In this document: piece after piece, positions 45,722-61,352 of the stretch
Position numbering within the stretch: position 1 is the first letter of the stretch
Layout: every line of letters starts with the position of its first letter
NCBI GenBank assembly: GCA_037178625.1
Contig: CM074148.1
Span: 1,426,001-1,490,000 of the forward strand
Direction: 5' to 3'
From: Skeletonema tropicum
Lineage: Eukaryota; Bacillariophyta; Thalassiosirophyceae; Thalassiosirales; Thalassiosiraceae
DNA: 64,000 bases
Notes under the pieces: model-generated
Told to the model about the DNA's origin: nothing
The model's database searches: none
Seen by the model: only the letters and a program-made list of their open reading frames with translations
Translations under genes and position numbers: made by a program

Positions 45722-47950
45722 GATGGCGGTATGTAATTTGAGACGGCCATCTTGATTTTTGAAGCGGTACCACCTTCTCAGCCGTATCAAAGCACAACAC
45801 ACGCAGATCAAAAATTGACAATGGCTGATATCTTGTCTCCTACGCGGCCAATGAAGGCGATAAGTGGCGTTTTGGAAAGCTCTCATTGCGCTCTATCGAT
45901 TAGGCCTGTAATTATCCTGATTGGAGGACTTTCATTCAATCAATCCGTTCAAAAACAGGTCTAGAAAGTCACCAGTGGCTCTCAATCCGGCTCCACAGCC
46001 ACAGCCCGAATTTGACGATATGACAACCAATCGAAAGCTCTTTTCAATCTCTTTCGATTAGTACTATCATTCAGCCAACTGAATAATCTAAACATAGCTC
46101 GGGCAAAGCCCTCGCAAAAAAGCGACCACTTTAGTCAGCCTTGTCCAGACAGTTGACAGTTGACAGTTGATTGGTCGAAAATCCCAAAGAGCGACCAGTT
46201 CAATCAGCCTCACATCATGACAGTTGGCACGGAAGCATCAAACGCTTCGCTGAAGAACGATCACTTAATTCAGTAAGATCCAACTACTCACTGCTCGGGC
46301 AAAGCCCTCGCACAATACACTGAGCATAGATCAGCAATTGCTCATCAGTGAACTAAGTTACATGTACCGTCCAATGATAGTTAGATCAACTCAGTACCGT
46401 CCATGATAATAATCCATTGTGCAACATCAACTTGCCTCGACTGTGCTCGACATCCTCCGCTTCGCTCCAGACTTACTACCCAACAATTTAATGTATTCAT
46501 TTAATATATTCATTATCAATCTAAGTATGATCCCAACAACATCCGAGAAGGAGGAGGATGTTGGATTGACTATTCCTCCTCCTCACCGTCGCCGATGATG
46601 ATGATCAACAGTTAGTTAACGCGAACTAGTAGTTTGGAATGATCATCGGAGGTGTGGTTGGGATTAATCATCATCATCATCGGCGGCGTGTGGAGAATGG
46701 CGAGTGAGCCGAATGTAGCGTAATGATATTGAATAAGTAATTCCACCGCCGATGATGAATTATTACACCACCGCCGATGTTGATGAATGGATTGAAGGTC
46801 GAGCGAAGCGAGACAGTGGAAGAATGATGCGACAAGTCGAAAGTCGAGTGAGCCGGAGGCGAGGGAGATGGAAGTAATGCAAATACTGTCAACGGTACGG
46901 TGGTGGAAATAGTGAAGGAGCGAGTGAGCCGCCAGGCGAGGGAGCTGTTGATTTTTGATTTTGGTATTGCTATGGTATTATTGATAATGATGATATTGAA
47001 AATATTATATGGACGATGGAAGAATTGACGGTGGTGGAGGTAATTCTGTTCATTTTGTTGAAATTTCGAAATTTTGGAGTGTCTTCGGCGCTGGGGATGA
47101 CTTTCTGGGGTACGGTCAATTTAGTTGAGTTGATTGGCAAAGAATCGATATTTGGCCTTGAATAGTACCAATTGATAGAACTCGACGAGAGGATTCAAAA
47201 TCACTACTCATCTCATTCATACGACCAATAGAAGGAGAGGTATGGATGTTTGGATGGGTAGAGTGCGTGGGAGTTTAGGTTGGACAAGTGACAAGGAGTG
47301 ACGCTGAATGACTTCAAGGGTGCACCGTAAGCTTTCCAGCCACATGAACATCTTCAATCATACTCATTTACTATTTAATCATTATTTTTCATCTAGAGTC
47401 GAGGGCACAATTAATCAACAAACATTGTTGCCCGAACACCTAACAGTAACATAAAACTTCTTGATATTCATTTCTCTCTCCCCTCTACGTTAGTTTGCGT
47501 CCAAAAATTTAAACCTCTCCTCACGAATCCTCCTCCAAGCCTTCTTGCTAGCTCGTACTTCCTTCTTGATACGTTCCTCTTCCTCACGTTCCTTCTTATT
47601 CGGGTCTACGATGCTCTCGAAGGGTTCCGTAATCCACTCATCCCAAACTGACTTGTCTGCCTCAACCTTCTCATTCGACTTGAGCTTCTTATTCTCTTCT
47701 ATCTTTGCAGCAACTTCATCCTCCTCGTCAAGCCTCTTCTGTGCCCGAAGTGCCTGTTCGAGGTACTTGTATAATGTTAATGTAATAGTCTCATGATGGT
47801 CCGGTCCAATATCAGGAGATTGACATCGCAACTTGATGATGTCTGATGATCTTCCATGGTGCTACAGTAATATTAAAGCAGTGAATAGAAGAGGAGGACG
47901 GTGATGGCATGGCACAGTAGAATGTAGCTTTATCATTGCATTGCTCTGTT
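45722..47950 (+). repeat. array unit 6 (2229 bp)
   Basis: Three heptamers; ORF 47490-47831 with the rare Glu variant shared with unit 2. Confidence 0.95.
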
Positions 47951-50179
47951 GATGGCGGTATGTAATTTGAGACGGCCATCTTGATTTTTGAAGCGGTACC
48001 ACCTTCTCAGCCGTATCAAAGCACAACACACGCAGATCAAAAATTGACAATGGCTGATATCTTGTCTCCTACGCGGCCAATGAAGGCGATAAGTGGCGTT
48101 TTGGAAAGCTCTCATTGCGCTCTATCGATTAGGCCTGTAATTATCCTGATTGGAGGACTTTCATTCAATCAATCCGTTCAAAAACAGGTCTAGAAAGTCA
48201 CCAGTGGCTCTCAATCCGGCTCCACAGCCACAGCCCGAATTTGACGATATGACAACCAATCGAAAGCTCTTTTCAATCTCTTTCGATTAGTACTATCATT
48301 CAGCCAACTGAATAATCTAAACATAGCTCGGGCAAAGCCCTCGCAAAAAAGCGACCACTTTAGTCAGCCTTGTCCAGACAGTTGACAGTTGACAGTTGAT
48401 TGGTCGAAAATCCCAAAGAGCGACCAGTTCAATCAGCCTCACATCATGACAGTTGGCACGGAAGCATCAAACGCTTCGCTGAAGAACGATCACTTAATTC
48501 AGTAAGATCCAACTACTCACTGCTCGGGCAAAGCCCTCGCACAATACACTGAGCATAGATCAGCAATTGCTCATCAGTGAACTAAGTTACATGTACCGTC
48601 CAATGATAGTTAGATCAACTCAGTACCGTCCATGATAATAATCCATTGTGCAACATCAACTTGCCTCGACTGTGCTCGACATCCTCCGCTTCGCTCCAGA
48701 CTTACTACCCAACAATTTAATGTATTCATTTAATATATTCATTATCAATCTAAGTATGATCCCAACAACATCCGAGAAGGAGGAGGATGTTGGATTGACT
48801 ATTCCTCCTCCTCACCGTCGCCGATGATGATGATCAACAGTTAGTTAACGCGAACTAGTAGTTTGGAATGATCATCGGAGGTGTGGTTGGGATTAATCAT
48901 CATCATCATCGGCGGCGTGTGGAGAATGGCGAGTGAGCCGAATGTAGCGTAATGATATTGAATAAGTAATTCCACCGCCGATGATGAATTATTACACCAC
49001 CGCCGATGTTGATGAATGGATTGAAGGTCGAGCGAAGCGAGACAGTGGAAGAATGATGCGACAAGTCGAAAGTCGAGTGAGCCGGAGGCGAGGGAGATGG
49101 AAGTAATGCAAATACTGTCAACGGTACGGTGGTGGAAATAGTGAAGGAGCGAGTGAGCCGCCAGGCGAGGGAGCTGTTGATTTTTGATTTTGGTATTGCT
49201 ATGGTATTATTGATAATGATGATATTGAAAATATTATATGGACGATGGAAGAATTGACGGTGGTGGAGGTAATTCTGTTCATTTTGTTGAAATTTCGAAA
49301 TTTTGGAGTGTCTTCGGCGCTGGGGATGACTTTCTGGGGTACGGTCAATTTAGTTGAGTTGATTGGCAAAGAATCGATATTTGGCCTTGAATAGTACCAA
49401 TTGATAGAACTCGACGAGAGGATTCAAAATCACTACTCATCTCATTCATACGACCAATAGAAGGAGAGGTATGGATGTTTGGATGGGTAGAGTGCGTGGG
49501 AGTTTAGGTTGGACAAGTGACAAGGAGTGACGCTGAATGACTTCAAGGGTGCACCGTAAGCTTTCCAGCCACATGAACATCTTCAATCATACTCATTTAC
49601 TATTTAATCATTATTTTTCATCTAGAGTCGAGGGCACAATTAATCAACAAACATTGTTGCCCGAACACCTAACAGTAACATAAAACTTCTTGATATTCAT
49701 TTCTCTCTCCCCTCTACGTTAGTTTGCGTCCAAAAATTTAAACCTCTCCTCACGAATCCTCCTCCAAGCCTTCTTGCTAGCTCGTACTTCCTTCTTGATA
49801 CGTTCCTCTTCCTCACGTTCCTTCTTATTCGGGTCTACGATGCTCTCGAAGGGTTCCGTAATCCACTCATCCCAAACTGACTTGTCTGCCTCAACCTTCT
49901 CATTCGACTTGAGCTTCTTATTCTCTTCTATCTTTGCAGCAACTTCATCCGCCTCGTCAAGCCTCTTCTGTGCCCGAAGTGCCTGTTCGAGGTACTTGTA
50001 TAATGTTAATGTAATAGTCTCATGATGGTCCGGTCCAATATCAGGAGATTGACATCGCAACTTGATGATGTCTGATGATCTTCCATGGTGCTACAGTAAT
50101 ATTAAAGCAGTGAATAGAAGAGGAGGACGGTGATGGCATGGCACAGTAGAATGTAGCTTTATCATTGCATTGCTCTGTT
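47951..50179 (+). repeat. array unit 7 (2229 bp)
   Basis: Three heptamers; ORF 49719-50060. Confidence 0.95.
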
Positions 50180-52409
50180 GATGGCGGTATGTAATTTGAG
50201 ACGGCCATCTTGATTTTTGAAGCGGTACCACCTTCTCAGCCGTATCAAAGCACAACACACGCAGATCAAAAATTGACAATGGCTGATATCTTGTCTCCTA
50301 CGCGGCCAATGAAGGCGATAAGTGGCGTTTTGGAAAGCTCTCATTGCGCTCTATCGATTAGGCCTGTAATTATCCTGATTGGAGGACTTTCATTCAATCA
50401 ATCCGTTCAAAAACAGGTCTAGAAAGTCACCAGTGGCTCTCAATCCGGCTCCACAGCCACAGCCCGAATTTGACGATATGACAACCAATCGAAAGCTCTT
50501 TTCAATCTCTTTCGATTAGTACTATCATTCAGCCAACTGAATAATCTAAACATAGCTCGGGCAAAGCCCTCGCAAAAAAGCGACCACTTTAGTCAGCCTT
50601 GTCCAGACAGTTGACAGTTGACAGTTTGATTGGTCGAAAATCCCAAAGAGCGACCAGTTCAATCAGCCTCACATCATGACAGTTGGCACGGAAGCATCAA
50701 ACGCTTCGCTGAAGAACGATCACTTAATTCAGTAAGATCCAACTACTCACTGCTCGGGCAAAGCCCTCGCACAATACACTGAGCATAGATCAGCAATTGC
50801 TCATCAGTGAACTAAGTTACATGTACCGTCCAATGATAGTTAGATCAACTCAGTACCGTCCATGATAATAATCCATTGTGCAACATCAACTTGCCTCGAC
50901 TGTGCTCGACATCCTCCGCTTCGCTCCAGACTTACTACCCAACAATTTAATGTATTCATTTAATATATTCATTATCAATCTAAGTATGATCCCAACAACA
51001 TCCGAGAAGGAGGAGGATGTTGGATTGACTATTCCTCCTCCTCACCGTCGCCGATGATGATGATCAACAGTTAGTTAACGCGAACTAGTAGTTTGGAATG
51101 ATCATCGGAGGTGTGGTTGGGATTAATCATCATCATCATCGGCGGCGTGTGGAGAATGGCGAGTGAGCCGAATGTAGCGTAATGATATTGAATAAGTAAT
51201 TCCACCGCCGATGATGAATTATTACACCACCGCCGATGTTGATGAATGGATTGAAGGTCGAGCGAAGCGAGACAGTGGAAGAATGATGCGACAAGTCGAA
51301 AGTCGAGTGAGCCGGAGGCGAGGGAGATGGAAGTAATGCAAATACTGTCAACGGTACGGTGGTGGAAATAGTGAAGGAGCGAGTGAGCCGCCAGGCGAGG
51401 GAGCTGTTGATTTTTGATTTTGGTATTGCTATGGTATTATTGATAATGATGATATTGAAAATATTATATGGACGATGGAAGAATTGACGGTGGTGGAGGT
51501 AATTCTGTTCATTTTGTTGAAATTTCGAAATTTTGGAGTGTCTTCGGCGCTGGGGATGACTTTCTGGGGTACGGTCAATTTAGTTGAGTTGATTGGCAAA
51601 GAATCGATATTTGGCCTTGAATAGTACCAATTGATAGAACTCGACGAGAGGATTCAAAATCACTACTCATCTCATTCATACGACCAATAGAAGGAGAGGT
51701 ATGGATGTTTGGATGGGTAGAGTGCGTGGGAGTTTAGGTTGGACAAGTGACAAGGAGTGACGCTGAATGACTTCAAGGGTGCACCGTAAGCTTTCCAGCC
51801 ACATGAACATCTTCAATCATACTCATTTACTATTTAATCATTATTTTTCATCTAGAGTCGAGGGCACAATTAATCAACAAACATTGTTGCCCGAACACCT
51901 AACAGTAACATAAAACTTCTTGATATTCATTTCTCTCTCCCCTCTACGTTAGTTTGCGTCCAAAAATTTAAACCTCTCCTCACGAATCCTCCTCCAAGCC
52001 TTCTTGCTAGCTCGTACTTCCTTCTTGATACGTTCCTCTTCCTCACGTTCCTTCTTATTCGGGTCTACGATGCTCTCGAAGGGTTCCGTAATCCACTCAT
52101 CCCAAACTGACTTGTCTGCCTCAACCTTCTCATTCGACTTGAGCTTCTTATTCTCTTCTATCTTTGCAGCAACTTCATCCGCCTCGTCAAGCCTCTTCTG
52201 TGCCCGAAGTGCCTGTTCGAGGTACTTGTATAATGTTAATGTAATAGTCTCATGATGGTCCGGTCCAATATCAGGAGATTGACATCGCAACTTGATGATG
52301 TCTGATGATCTTCCATGGTGCTACAGTAATATTAAAGCAGTGAATAGAAGAGGAGGACGGTGATGGCATGGCACAGTAGAATGTAGCTTTATCATTGCAT
52401 TGCTCTGTT
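50180..52409 (+). repeat. array unit 8 (2230 bp)
   Basis: One extra T after the heptamers (ACAGTTTGATTGG near 50630); ORF 51949-52290. Confidence 0.95.
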
Positions 52410-54639
52410 GATGGCGGTATGTAATTTGAGACGGCCATCTTGATTTTTGAAGCGGTACCACCTTCTCAGCCGTATCAAAGCACAACACACGCAGATCAAA
52501 AATTGACAATGGCTGATATCTTGTCTCCTACGCGGCCAATGAAGGCGATAAGTGGCGTTTTGGAAAGCTCTCATTGCGCTCTATCGATTAGGCCTGTAAT
52601 TATCCTGATTGGAGGACTTTCATTCAATCAATCCGTTCAAAAACAGGTCTAGAAAGTCACCAGTGGCTCTCAATCCGGCTCCACAGCCACAGCCCGAATT
52701 TGACGATATGACAACCAATCGAAAGCTCTTTTCAATCTCTTTCGATTAGTACTATCATTCAGCCAACTGAATAATCTAAACATAGCTCGGGCAAAGCCCT
52801 CGCAAAAAAGCGACCACTTTAGTCAGCCTTGTCCAGACAGTTGACAGTTGACAGTTGATTGGTCGAAAATCCCAAAGAGCGACCAGTTCAATCAGCCTCA
52901 CATCATGACAGTTGGCACGGAAGCATCAAACGCTTCGCTGAAGAACGATCACTTAATTCAGTAAGATCCAACTACTCACTGCTCGGGCAAAGCCCTCGCA
53001 CAATACACTGAGCATAGATCAGCAATTGCTCATCAGTGAACTAAGTTACATGTACCGTCCAATGATAGTTAGATCAACTCAGTACCGTCCATGATAATAA
53101 TCCATTGTGCAACATCAACTTGCCTCGACTGTGCTCGACATCCTCCGCTTCGCTCCAGACTTACTACCCAACAATTTAATGTATTCATTTAATATATTCA
53201 TTATCAATCTAAGTATGATCCCAACAACATCCGAGGAAGGAGGAGGATGTTGGATTGACTATTCCTCCTCCTCACCGTCGCCGATGATGATGATCAACAG
53301 TTAGTTAACGCGAACTAGTAGTTTGGAATGATCATCGGAGGTGTGGTTGGGATTAATCATCATCATCATCGGCGGCGTGTGGAGAATGGCGAGTGAGCCG
53401 AATGTAGCGTAATGATATTGAATAAGTAATTCCACCGCCGATGATGAATTATTACACCACCGCCGATGTTGATGAATGGATTGAAGGTCGAGCGAAGCGA
53501 GACAGTGGAAGAATGATGCGACAAGTCGAAAGTCGAGTGAGCCGGAGGCGAGGGAGATGGAAGTAATGCAAATACTGTCAACGGTACGGTGGTGGAAATA
53601 GTGAAGGAGCGAGTGAGCCGCCAGGCGAGGGAGCTGTTGATTTTTGATTTTGGTATTGCTATGGTATTATTGATAATGATGATATTGAAAATATTATATG
53701 GACGATGGAAGAATTGACGGTGGTGGAGGTAATTCTGTTCATTTTGTTGAAATTTCGAAATTTTGGAGTGTCTTCGGCGCTGGGGATGACTTTCTGGGGT
53801 ACGGTCAATTTAGTTGAGTTGATTGGCAAAGAATCGATATTTGGCCTTGAATAGTACCAATTGATAGAACTCGACGAGAGGATTCAAAATCACTACTCAT
53901 CTCATTCATACGACCAATAGAAGGAGAGGTATGGATGTTTGGATGGGTAGAGTGCGTGGGAGTTTAGGTTGGACAAGTGACAAGGAGTGACGCTGAATGA
54001 CTTCAAGGGTGCACCGTAAGCTTTCCAGCCACATGAACATCTTCAATCATACTCATTTACTATTTAATCATTATTTTTCATCTAGAGTCGAGGGCACAAT
54101 TAATCAACAAACATTGTTGCCCGAACACCTAACAGTAACATAAAACTTCTTGATATTCATTTCTCTCTCCCCTCTACGTTAGTTTGCGTCCAAAAATTTA
54201 AACCTCTCCTCACGAATCCTCCTCCAAGCCTTCTTGCTAGCTCGTACTTCCTTCTTGATACGTTCCTCTTCCTCACGTTCCTTCTTATTCGGGTCTACGA
54301 TGCTCTCGAAGGGTTCCGTAATCCACTCATCCCAAACTGACTTGTCTGCCTCAACCTTCTCATTCGACTTGAGCTTCTTATTCTCTTCTATCTTTGCAGC
54401 AACTTCATCCGCCTCGTCAAGCCTCTTCTGTGCCCGAAGTGCCTGTTCGAGGTACTTGTATAATGTTAATGTAATAGTCTCATGATGGTCCGGTCCAATA
54501 TCAGGAGATTGACATCGCAACTTGATGATGTCTGATGATCTTCCATGGTGCTACAGTAATATTAAAGCAGTGAATAGAAGAGGAGGACGGTGATGGCATG
54601 GCACAGTAGAATGTAGCTTTATCATTGCATTGCTCTGTT
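52410..54639 (+). repeat. array unit 9 (2230 bp)
   Basis: One extra G in CCGAGGAAGGAGG near 53232; ORF 54179-54520. Confidence 0.95.
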
Positions 54640-56867
54640 GATGGCGGTATGTAATTTGAGACGGCCTCTTGATTTTTGAAGCGGTACCACCTTCTCAGCC
54701 GTATCAAAGCACAACACACGCAGATCAAAAATTGACAATGGCTGATATCTTGTCTCCTACGCGGCCAATGAAGGCGATAAGTGGCGTTTTGGAAAGCTCT
54801 CATTGCGCTCTATCGATTAGGCCTGTAATTATCCTGATTGGAGGACTTTCATTCAATCAATCCGTTCAAAAACAGGTCTAGAAAGTCACCAGTGGCTCTC
54901 AATCCGGCTCCACAGCCACAGCCCGAATTTGACGATATGACAACCAATCGAAAGCTCTTTTCAATCTCTTTCGATTAGTACTATCATTCAGCCAACTGAA
55001 TAATCTAAACATAGCTCGGGCAAAGCCCTCGCAAAAAAGCGACCACTTTAGTCAGCCTTGTCCAGACAGTTGACAGTTGACAGTTGATTGGTCGAAAATC
55101 CCAAAGAGCGACCAGTTCAATCAGCCTCACATCATGACAGTTGGCACGGAAGCATCAAACGCTTCGCTGAAGAACGATCACTTAATTCAGTAAGATCCAA
55201 CTACTCACTGCTCGGGCAAAGCCCTCGCACAATACACTGAGCATAGATCAGCAATTGCTCATCAGTGAACTAAGTTACATGTACCGTCCAATGATAGTTA
55301 GATCAACTCAGTACCGTCCATGATAATAATCCATTGTGCAACATCAACTTGCCTCGACTGTGCTCGACATCCTCCGCTTCGCTCCAGACTTACTACCCAA
55401 CAATTTAATGTATTCATTTAATATATTCATTATCAATCTAAGTATGATCCCAACAACATCCGAGAAGGAGGAGGATGTTGGATTGACTATTCCTCCTCCT
55501 CACCGTCGCCGATGATGATGATCAACAGTTAGTTAACGCGAACTAGTAGTTTGGAATGATCATCGGAGGTGTGGTTGGGATTAATCATCATCATCATCGG
55601 CGGCGTGTGGAGAATGGCGAGTGAGCCGAATGTAGCGTAATGATATTGAATAAGTAATTCCACCGCCGATGATGAATTATTACACCACCGCCGATGTTGA
55701 TGAATGGATTGAAGGTCGAGCGAAGCGAGACAGTGGAAGAATGATGCGACAAGTCGAAAGTCGAGTGAGCCGGAGGCGAGGGAGATGGAAGTAATGCAAA
55801 TACTGTCAACGGTACGGTGGTGGAAATAGTGAAGGAGCGAGTGAGCCGCCAGGCGAGGGAGCTGTTGATTTTTGATTTTGGTATTGCTATGGTATTATTG
55901 ATAATGATGATATTGAAAATATTATATGGACGATGGAAGAATTGACGGTGGTGGAGGTAATTCTGTTCATTTTGTTGAAATTTCGAAATTTTGGAGTGTC
56001 TTCGGCGCTGGGGATGACTTTCTGGGGTACGGTCAATTTAGTTGAGTTGATTGGCAAAGAATCGATATTTGGCCTTGAATAGTACCAATTGATAGAACTC
56101 GACGAGAGGATTCAAAATCACTACTCATCTCATTCATACGACCAATAGAAGGAGAGGTATGGATGTTTGGATGGGTAGAGTGCGTGGGAGTTTAGGTTGG
56201 ACAAGTGACAAGGAGTGACGCTGAATGACTTCAAGGGTGCACCGTAAGCTTTCCAGCCACATGAACATCTTCAATCATACTCATTTACTATTTAATCATT
56301 ATTTTTCATCTAGAGTCGAGGGCACAATTAATCAACAAACATTGTTGCCCGAACACCTAACAGTAACATAAAACTTCTTGATATTCATTTCTCTCTCCCC
56401 TCTACGTTAGTTTGCGTCCAAAAATTTAAACCTCTCCTCACGAATCCTCCTCCAAGCCTTCTTGCTAGCTCGTACTTCCTTCTTGATACGTTCCTCTTCC
56501 TCACGTTCCTTCTTATTCGGGTCTACGATGCTCTCGAAGGGTTCCGTAATCCACTCATCCCAAACTGACTTGTCTGCCTCAACCTTCTCATTCGACTTGA
56601 GCTTCTTATTCTCTTCTATCTTTGCAGCAACTTCATCCGCCTCGTCAAGCCTCTTCTGTGCCCGAAGTGCCTGTTCGAGGTACTTGTATAATGTTAATGT
56701 AATAGTCTCATGATGGTCCGGTCCAATATCAGGAGATTGACATCGCAACTTGATGATGTCTGATGATCTTCCATGGTGCTACAGTAATATTAAAGCAGTG
56801 AATAGAAGAGGAGGACGGTGATGGCATGGCACAGTAGAATGTAGCTTTATCATTGCATTGCTCTGTT
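54640..56867 (+). repeat. array unit 10 (2228 bp)
   Basis: One A missing in GACGGCCTCTTG near 54664; ORF 56407-56748. Confidence 0.95.
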
Positions 56868-59110
56868 GATGGCGGTATGTAATTTGAGACGGCCATCTTG
56901 ATTTTTGAAGCGGTACCACCTTCTCAGCCGTATCAAAGCACAACACACGCAGATCAAAAATTGACAATGGCTGATATCTTGTCTCCTACGCGGCCAATGA
57001 AGGCGATAAGTGGCGTTTTGGAAAGCTCTCATTGCGCTCTATCGATTAGGCCTGTAATTATCCTGATTGGAGGACTTTCATTCAATCAATCCGTTCAAAA
57101 ACAGGTCTAGAAAGTCACCAGTGGCTCTCAATCCGGCTCCACAGCCACAGCCCGAATTTGACGATATGACAACCAATCGAAAGCTCTTTTCAATCTCTTT
57201 CGATTAGTACTATCATTCAGCCAACTGAATAATCTAAACATAGCTCGGGCAAAGCCCTCGCAAAAAGCGACCACTTTAGTCAGCCTTGTCCAGACAGTTG
57301 ACAGTTGACAGTTGACAGTTGACAGTTGATTGGTCGAAAATCCCAAAGAGCGACCAGTTCAATCAGCCTCACATCATGACAGTTGGCACGGAAGCATCAA
57401 ACGCTTCGCTGAAGAACGATCACTTAATTCAGTAAGATCCAACTACTCACTGCTCGGGCAAAGCCCTCGCACAATACACTGAGCATAGATCAGCAATTGC
57501 TCATCAGTGAACTAAGTTACATGTACCCGTCCAATGATAGTTAGATCAACTCAGTACCGTCCATGATAATAATCCATTGTGCAACATCAACTTGCCTCGA
57601 CTGTGCTCGACATCCTCCGCTTCGCTCCAGACTTACTACCCAACAATTTAATGTATTCATTTAATATATTCATTATCAATCTAAGTATGATCCCAACAAC
57701 ATCCGAGGAGGAGGAGGATGTTGGATTGACTATTCCTCCTCCTCACCGTCGCCGATGATGATGATCAACAGTTAGTTAACGCGAACTAGTAGTTTGGAAT
57801 GATCATCGGAGGTGTGGTTGGGATTAATCATCATCATCATCGGCGGCGTGTGGAGAATGGCGAGTGAGCCGAATGTAGCGTAATGATATTGAATAAGTAA
57901 TTCCACCGCCGATGATGAATTATTACACCACCGCCGATGTTGATGAATGGATTGAAGGTCGAGCGAAGCGAGACAGTGGAAGAATGATGCGACAAGTCGA
58001 AAGTCGAGTGAGCCGGAGGCGAGGGAGATGGAAGTAATGCAAATACTGTCAACGGTACGGTGGTGGAAATAGTGAAGGAGCGAGTGAGCCGCCAGGCGAG
58101 GGAGCTGTTGATTTTTGATTTTGGTATTGCTATGGTATTATTGATAATGATGATATTGAAAATATTATATGGACGATGGAAGAATTGACGGTGGTGGAGG
58201 TAATTCTGTTCATTTTGTTGAAATTTCGAAATTTTGGAGTGTCTTCGGCGCTGGGGATGACTTTCTGGGGTACGGTCAATTTAGTTGAGTTGATTGGCAA
58301 AGAATCGATATTTGGCCTTGAATAGTACCAATTGATAGAACTCGACGAGAGGATTCAAAATCACTACTCATCTCATTCATACGACCAATAGAAGGAGAGG
58401 TATGGATGTTTGGATGGGTAGAGTGCGTGGGAGTTTAGGTTGGACAAGTGACAAGGAGTGACGCTGAATGACTTCAAGGGTGCACCGTAAGCTTTCCAGC
58501 CACATGAACATCTTCAATCATACTCATTTACTATTTAATCATTATTTTTCATCTAGAGTCGAGGGCACAATTAATCAACAAACATTGTTGCCCGAACACC
58601 TAACAGTAACATAAAACTTCTTGATATTCATTTCTCTCTCCCCTCTACGTTAGTTTGCGTCCAAAAATTTAAACCTCTCCTCACGAATCCTCCTCCAAGC
58701 CTTCTTGCTAGCTCGTACTTCCTTCTTGATACGTTCCTCTTCCTCACGTTCCTTCTTATTCGGGTCTACGATGCTCTCGAAGGGTTCCGTAATCCACTCA
58801 TCCCAAACTGACTTGTCTGCCTCAACCTTCTCATTCGACTTGAGCTTCTTATTCTCTTCTATCTTTGCAGCAACTTCATCCGCCTCGTCAAGCCTCTTCT
58901 GTGCCCGAAGTGCCTGTTCGAGGTACTTGTATAATGTTAATGTAATAGTCTCATGATGGTCCGGTCCAATATCAGGAGATTGACATCGCAACTTGATGAT
59001 GTCTGATGATCTTCCATGGTGCTACAGTAATATTAAAGCAGTGAATAGAAGAGGAGGACGGTGATGGCATGGCACAGTAGAATGTAGCTTTATCATTGCA
59101 TTGCTCTGTT
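56868..59110 (+). repeat. array unit 11 (2243 bp)
   Basis: Five heptamers (57296 onward), one A missing before GCGACC, one extra C in TGTACCCGTCC; GAGGAGG variant; ORF 58650-58991. Confidence 0.95.
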
Positions 59111-61352
59111 GATGGCGGTATGTAATTTGAGACGGCCATCTTGATTTTTGAAGCGGTACCACCTTCTCAGCCGTATCAAAGCACAACACACGCAGATCAA
59201 AAATTGACAATGGCTGATATCTTGTCTCCTACGCGGCCAATGAAGGCGATAAGTGGCGTTTTGGAAAGCTCTCATTGCGCTCTATCGATTAGGCCTGTAA
59301 TTATCCTGATTGGAGGACTTTCATTCAATCAATCCGTTCAAAAACAGGTCTAGAAAGTCACCAGTGGCTCTCAATCCGGCTCCACAGCCACAGCCCGAAT
59401 TTGACGATATGACAACCAATCGAAAGCTCTTTTCAATCTCTTTCGATTAGTACTATCATTCAGCCAACTGAATAATCTAAACATAGCTCGGGCAAAGCCC
59501 TCGCAAAAAGCGACCACTTTAGTCAGCCTTGTCCAGACAGTTGACAGTTGACAGTTGACAGTTGACAGTTGATTGGTCGAAAATCCCAAAGAGCGACCAG
59601 TTCAATCAGCCTCACATCATGACAGTTGGCACGGAAGCATCAAACGCTTCGCTGAAGAACGATCACTTAATTCAGTAAGATCCAACTACTCACTGCTCGG
59701 GCAAAGCCCTCGCACAATACACTGAGCATAGATCAGCAATTGCTCATCAGTGAACTAAGTTACATGTACCGTCCAATGATAGTTAGATCAACTCAGTACC
59801 GTCCATGATAATAATCCATTGTGCAACATCAACTTGCCTCGACTGTGCTCGACATCCTCCGCTTCGCTCCAGACTTACTACCCAACAATTTAATGTATTC
59901 ATTTAATATATTCATTATCAATCTAAGTATGATCCCAACAACATCCGAGGAGGAGGAGGATGTTGGATTGACTATTCCTCCTCCTCACCGTCGCCGATGA
60001 TGATGATCAACAGTTAGTTAACGCGAACTAGTAGTTTGGAATGATCATCGGAGGTGTGGTTGGGATTAATCATCATCATCATCGGCGGCGTGTGGAGAAT
60101 GGCGAGTGAGCCGAATGTAGCGTAATGATATTGAATAAGTAATTCCACCGCCGATGATGAATTATTACACCACCGCCGATGTTGATGAATGGATTGAAGG
60201 TCGAGCGAAGCGAGACAGTGGAAGAATGATGCGACAAGTCGAAAGTCGAGTGAGCCGGAGGCGAGGGAGATGGAAGTAATGCAAATACTGTCAACGGTAC
60301 GGTGGTGGAAATAGTGAAGGAGCGAGTGAGCCGCCAGGCGAGGGAGCTGTTGATTTTTGATTTTGGTATTGCTATGGTATTATTGATAATGATGATATTG
60401 AAAATATTATATGGACGATGGAAGAATTGACGGTGGTGGAGGTAATTCTGTTCATTTTGTTGAAATTTCGAAATTTTGGAGTGTCTTCGGCGCTGGGGAT
60501 GACTTTCTGGGGTACGGTCAATTTAGTTGAGTTGATTGGCAAAGAATCGATATTTGGCCTTGAATAGTACCAATTGATAGAACTCGACGAGAGGATTCAA
60601 AATCACTACTCATCTCATTCATACGACCAATAGAAGGAGAGGTATGGATGTTTGGATGGGTAGAGTGCGTGGGAGTTTAGGTTGGACAAGTGACAAGGAG
60701 TGACGCTGAATGACTTCAAGGGTGCACCGTAAGCTTTCCAGCCACATGAACATCTTCAATCATACTCATTTACTATTTAATCATTATTTTTCATCTAGAG
60801 TCGAGGGCACAATTAATCAACAAACATTGTTGCCCGAACACCTAACAGTAACATAAAACTTCTTGATATTCATTTCTCTCTCCCCTCTACGTTAGTTTGC
60901 GTCCAAAAATTTAAACCTCTCCTCACGAATCCTCCTCCAAGCCTTCTTGCTAGCTCGTACTTCCTTCTTGATACGTTCCTCTTCCTCACGTTCCTTCTTA
61001 TTCGGGTCTACGATGCTCTCGAAGGGTTCCGTAATCCACTCATCCCAAACTGACTTGTCTGCCTCAACCTTCTCATTCGACTTGAGCTTCTTATTCTCTT
61101 CTATCTTTGCAGCAACTTCATCCGCCTCGTCAAGCCTCTTCTGTGCCCGAAGTGCCTGTTCGAGGTACTTGTATAATGTTAATGTAATAGTCTCATGATG
61201 GTCCGGTCCAATATCAGGAGATTGACATCGCAACTTGATGATGTCTGATGATCTTCCATGGTGCTACAGTAATATTAAAGCAGTGAATAGAAGAGGAGGA
61301 CGGTGATGGCATGGCACAGTAGAATGTAGCTTTATCATTGCATTGCTCTGTT
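59111..61352 (+). repeat. array unit 12 (2242 bp)
   Basis: Five heptamers, same missing A as unit 11, GAGGAGG variant; ORF 60892-61233. Confidence 0.95.
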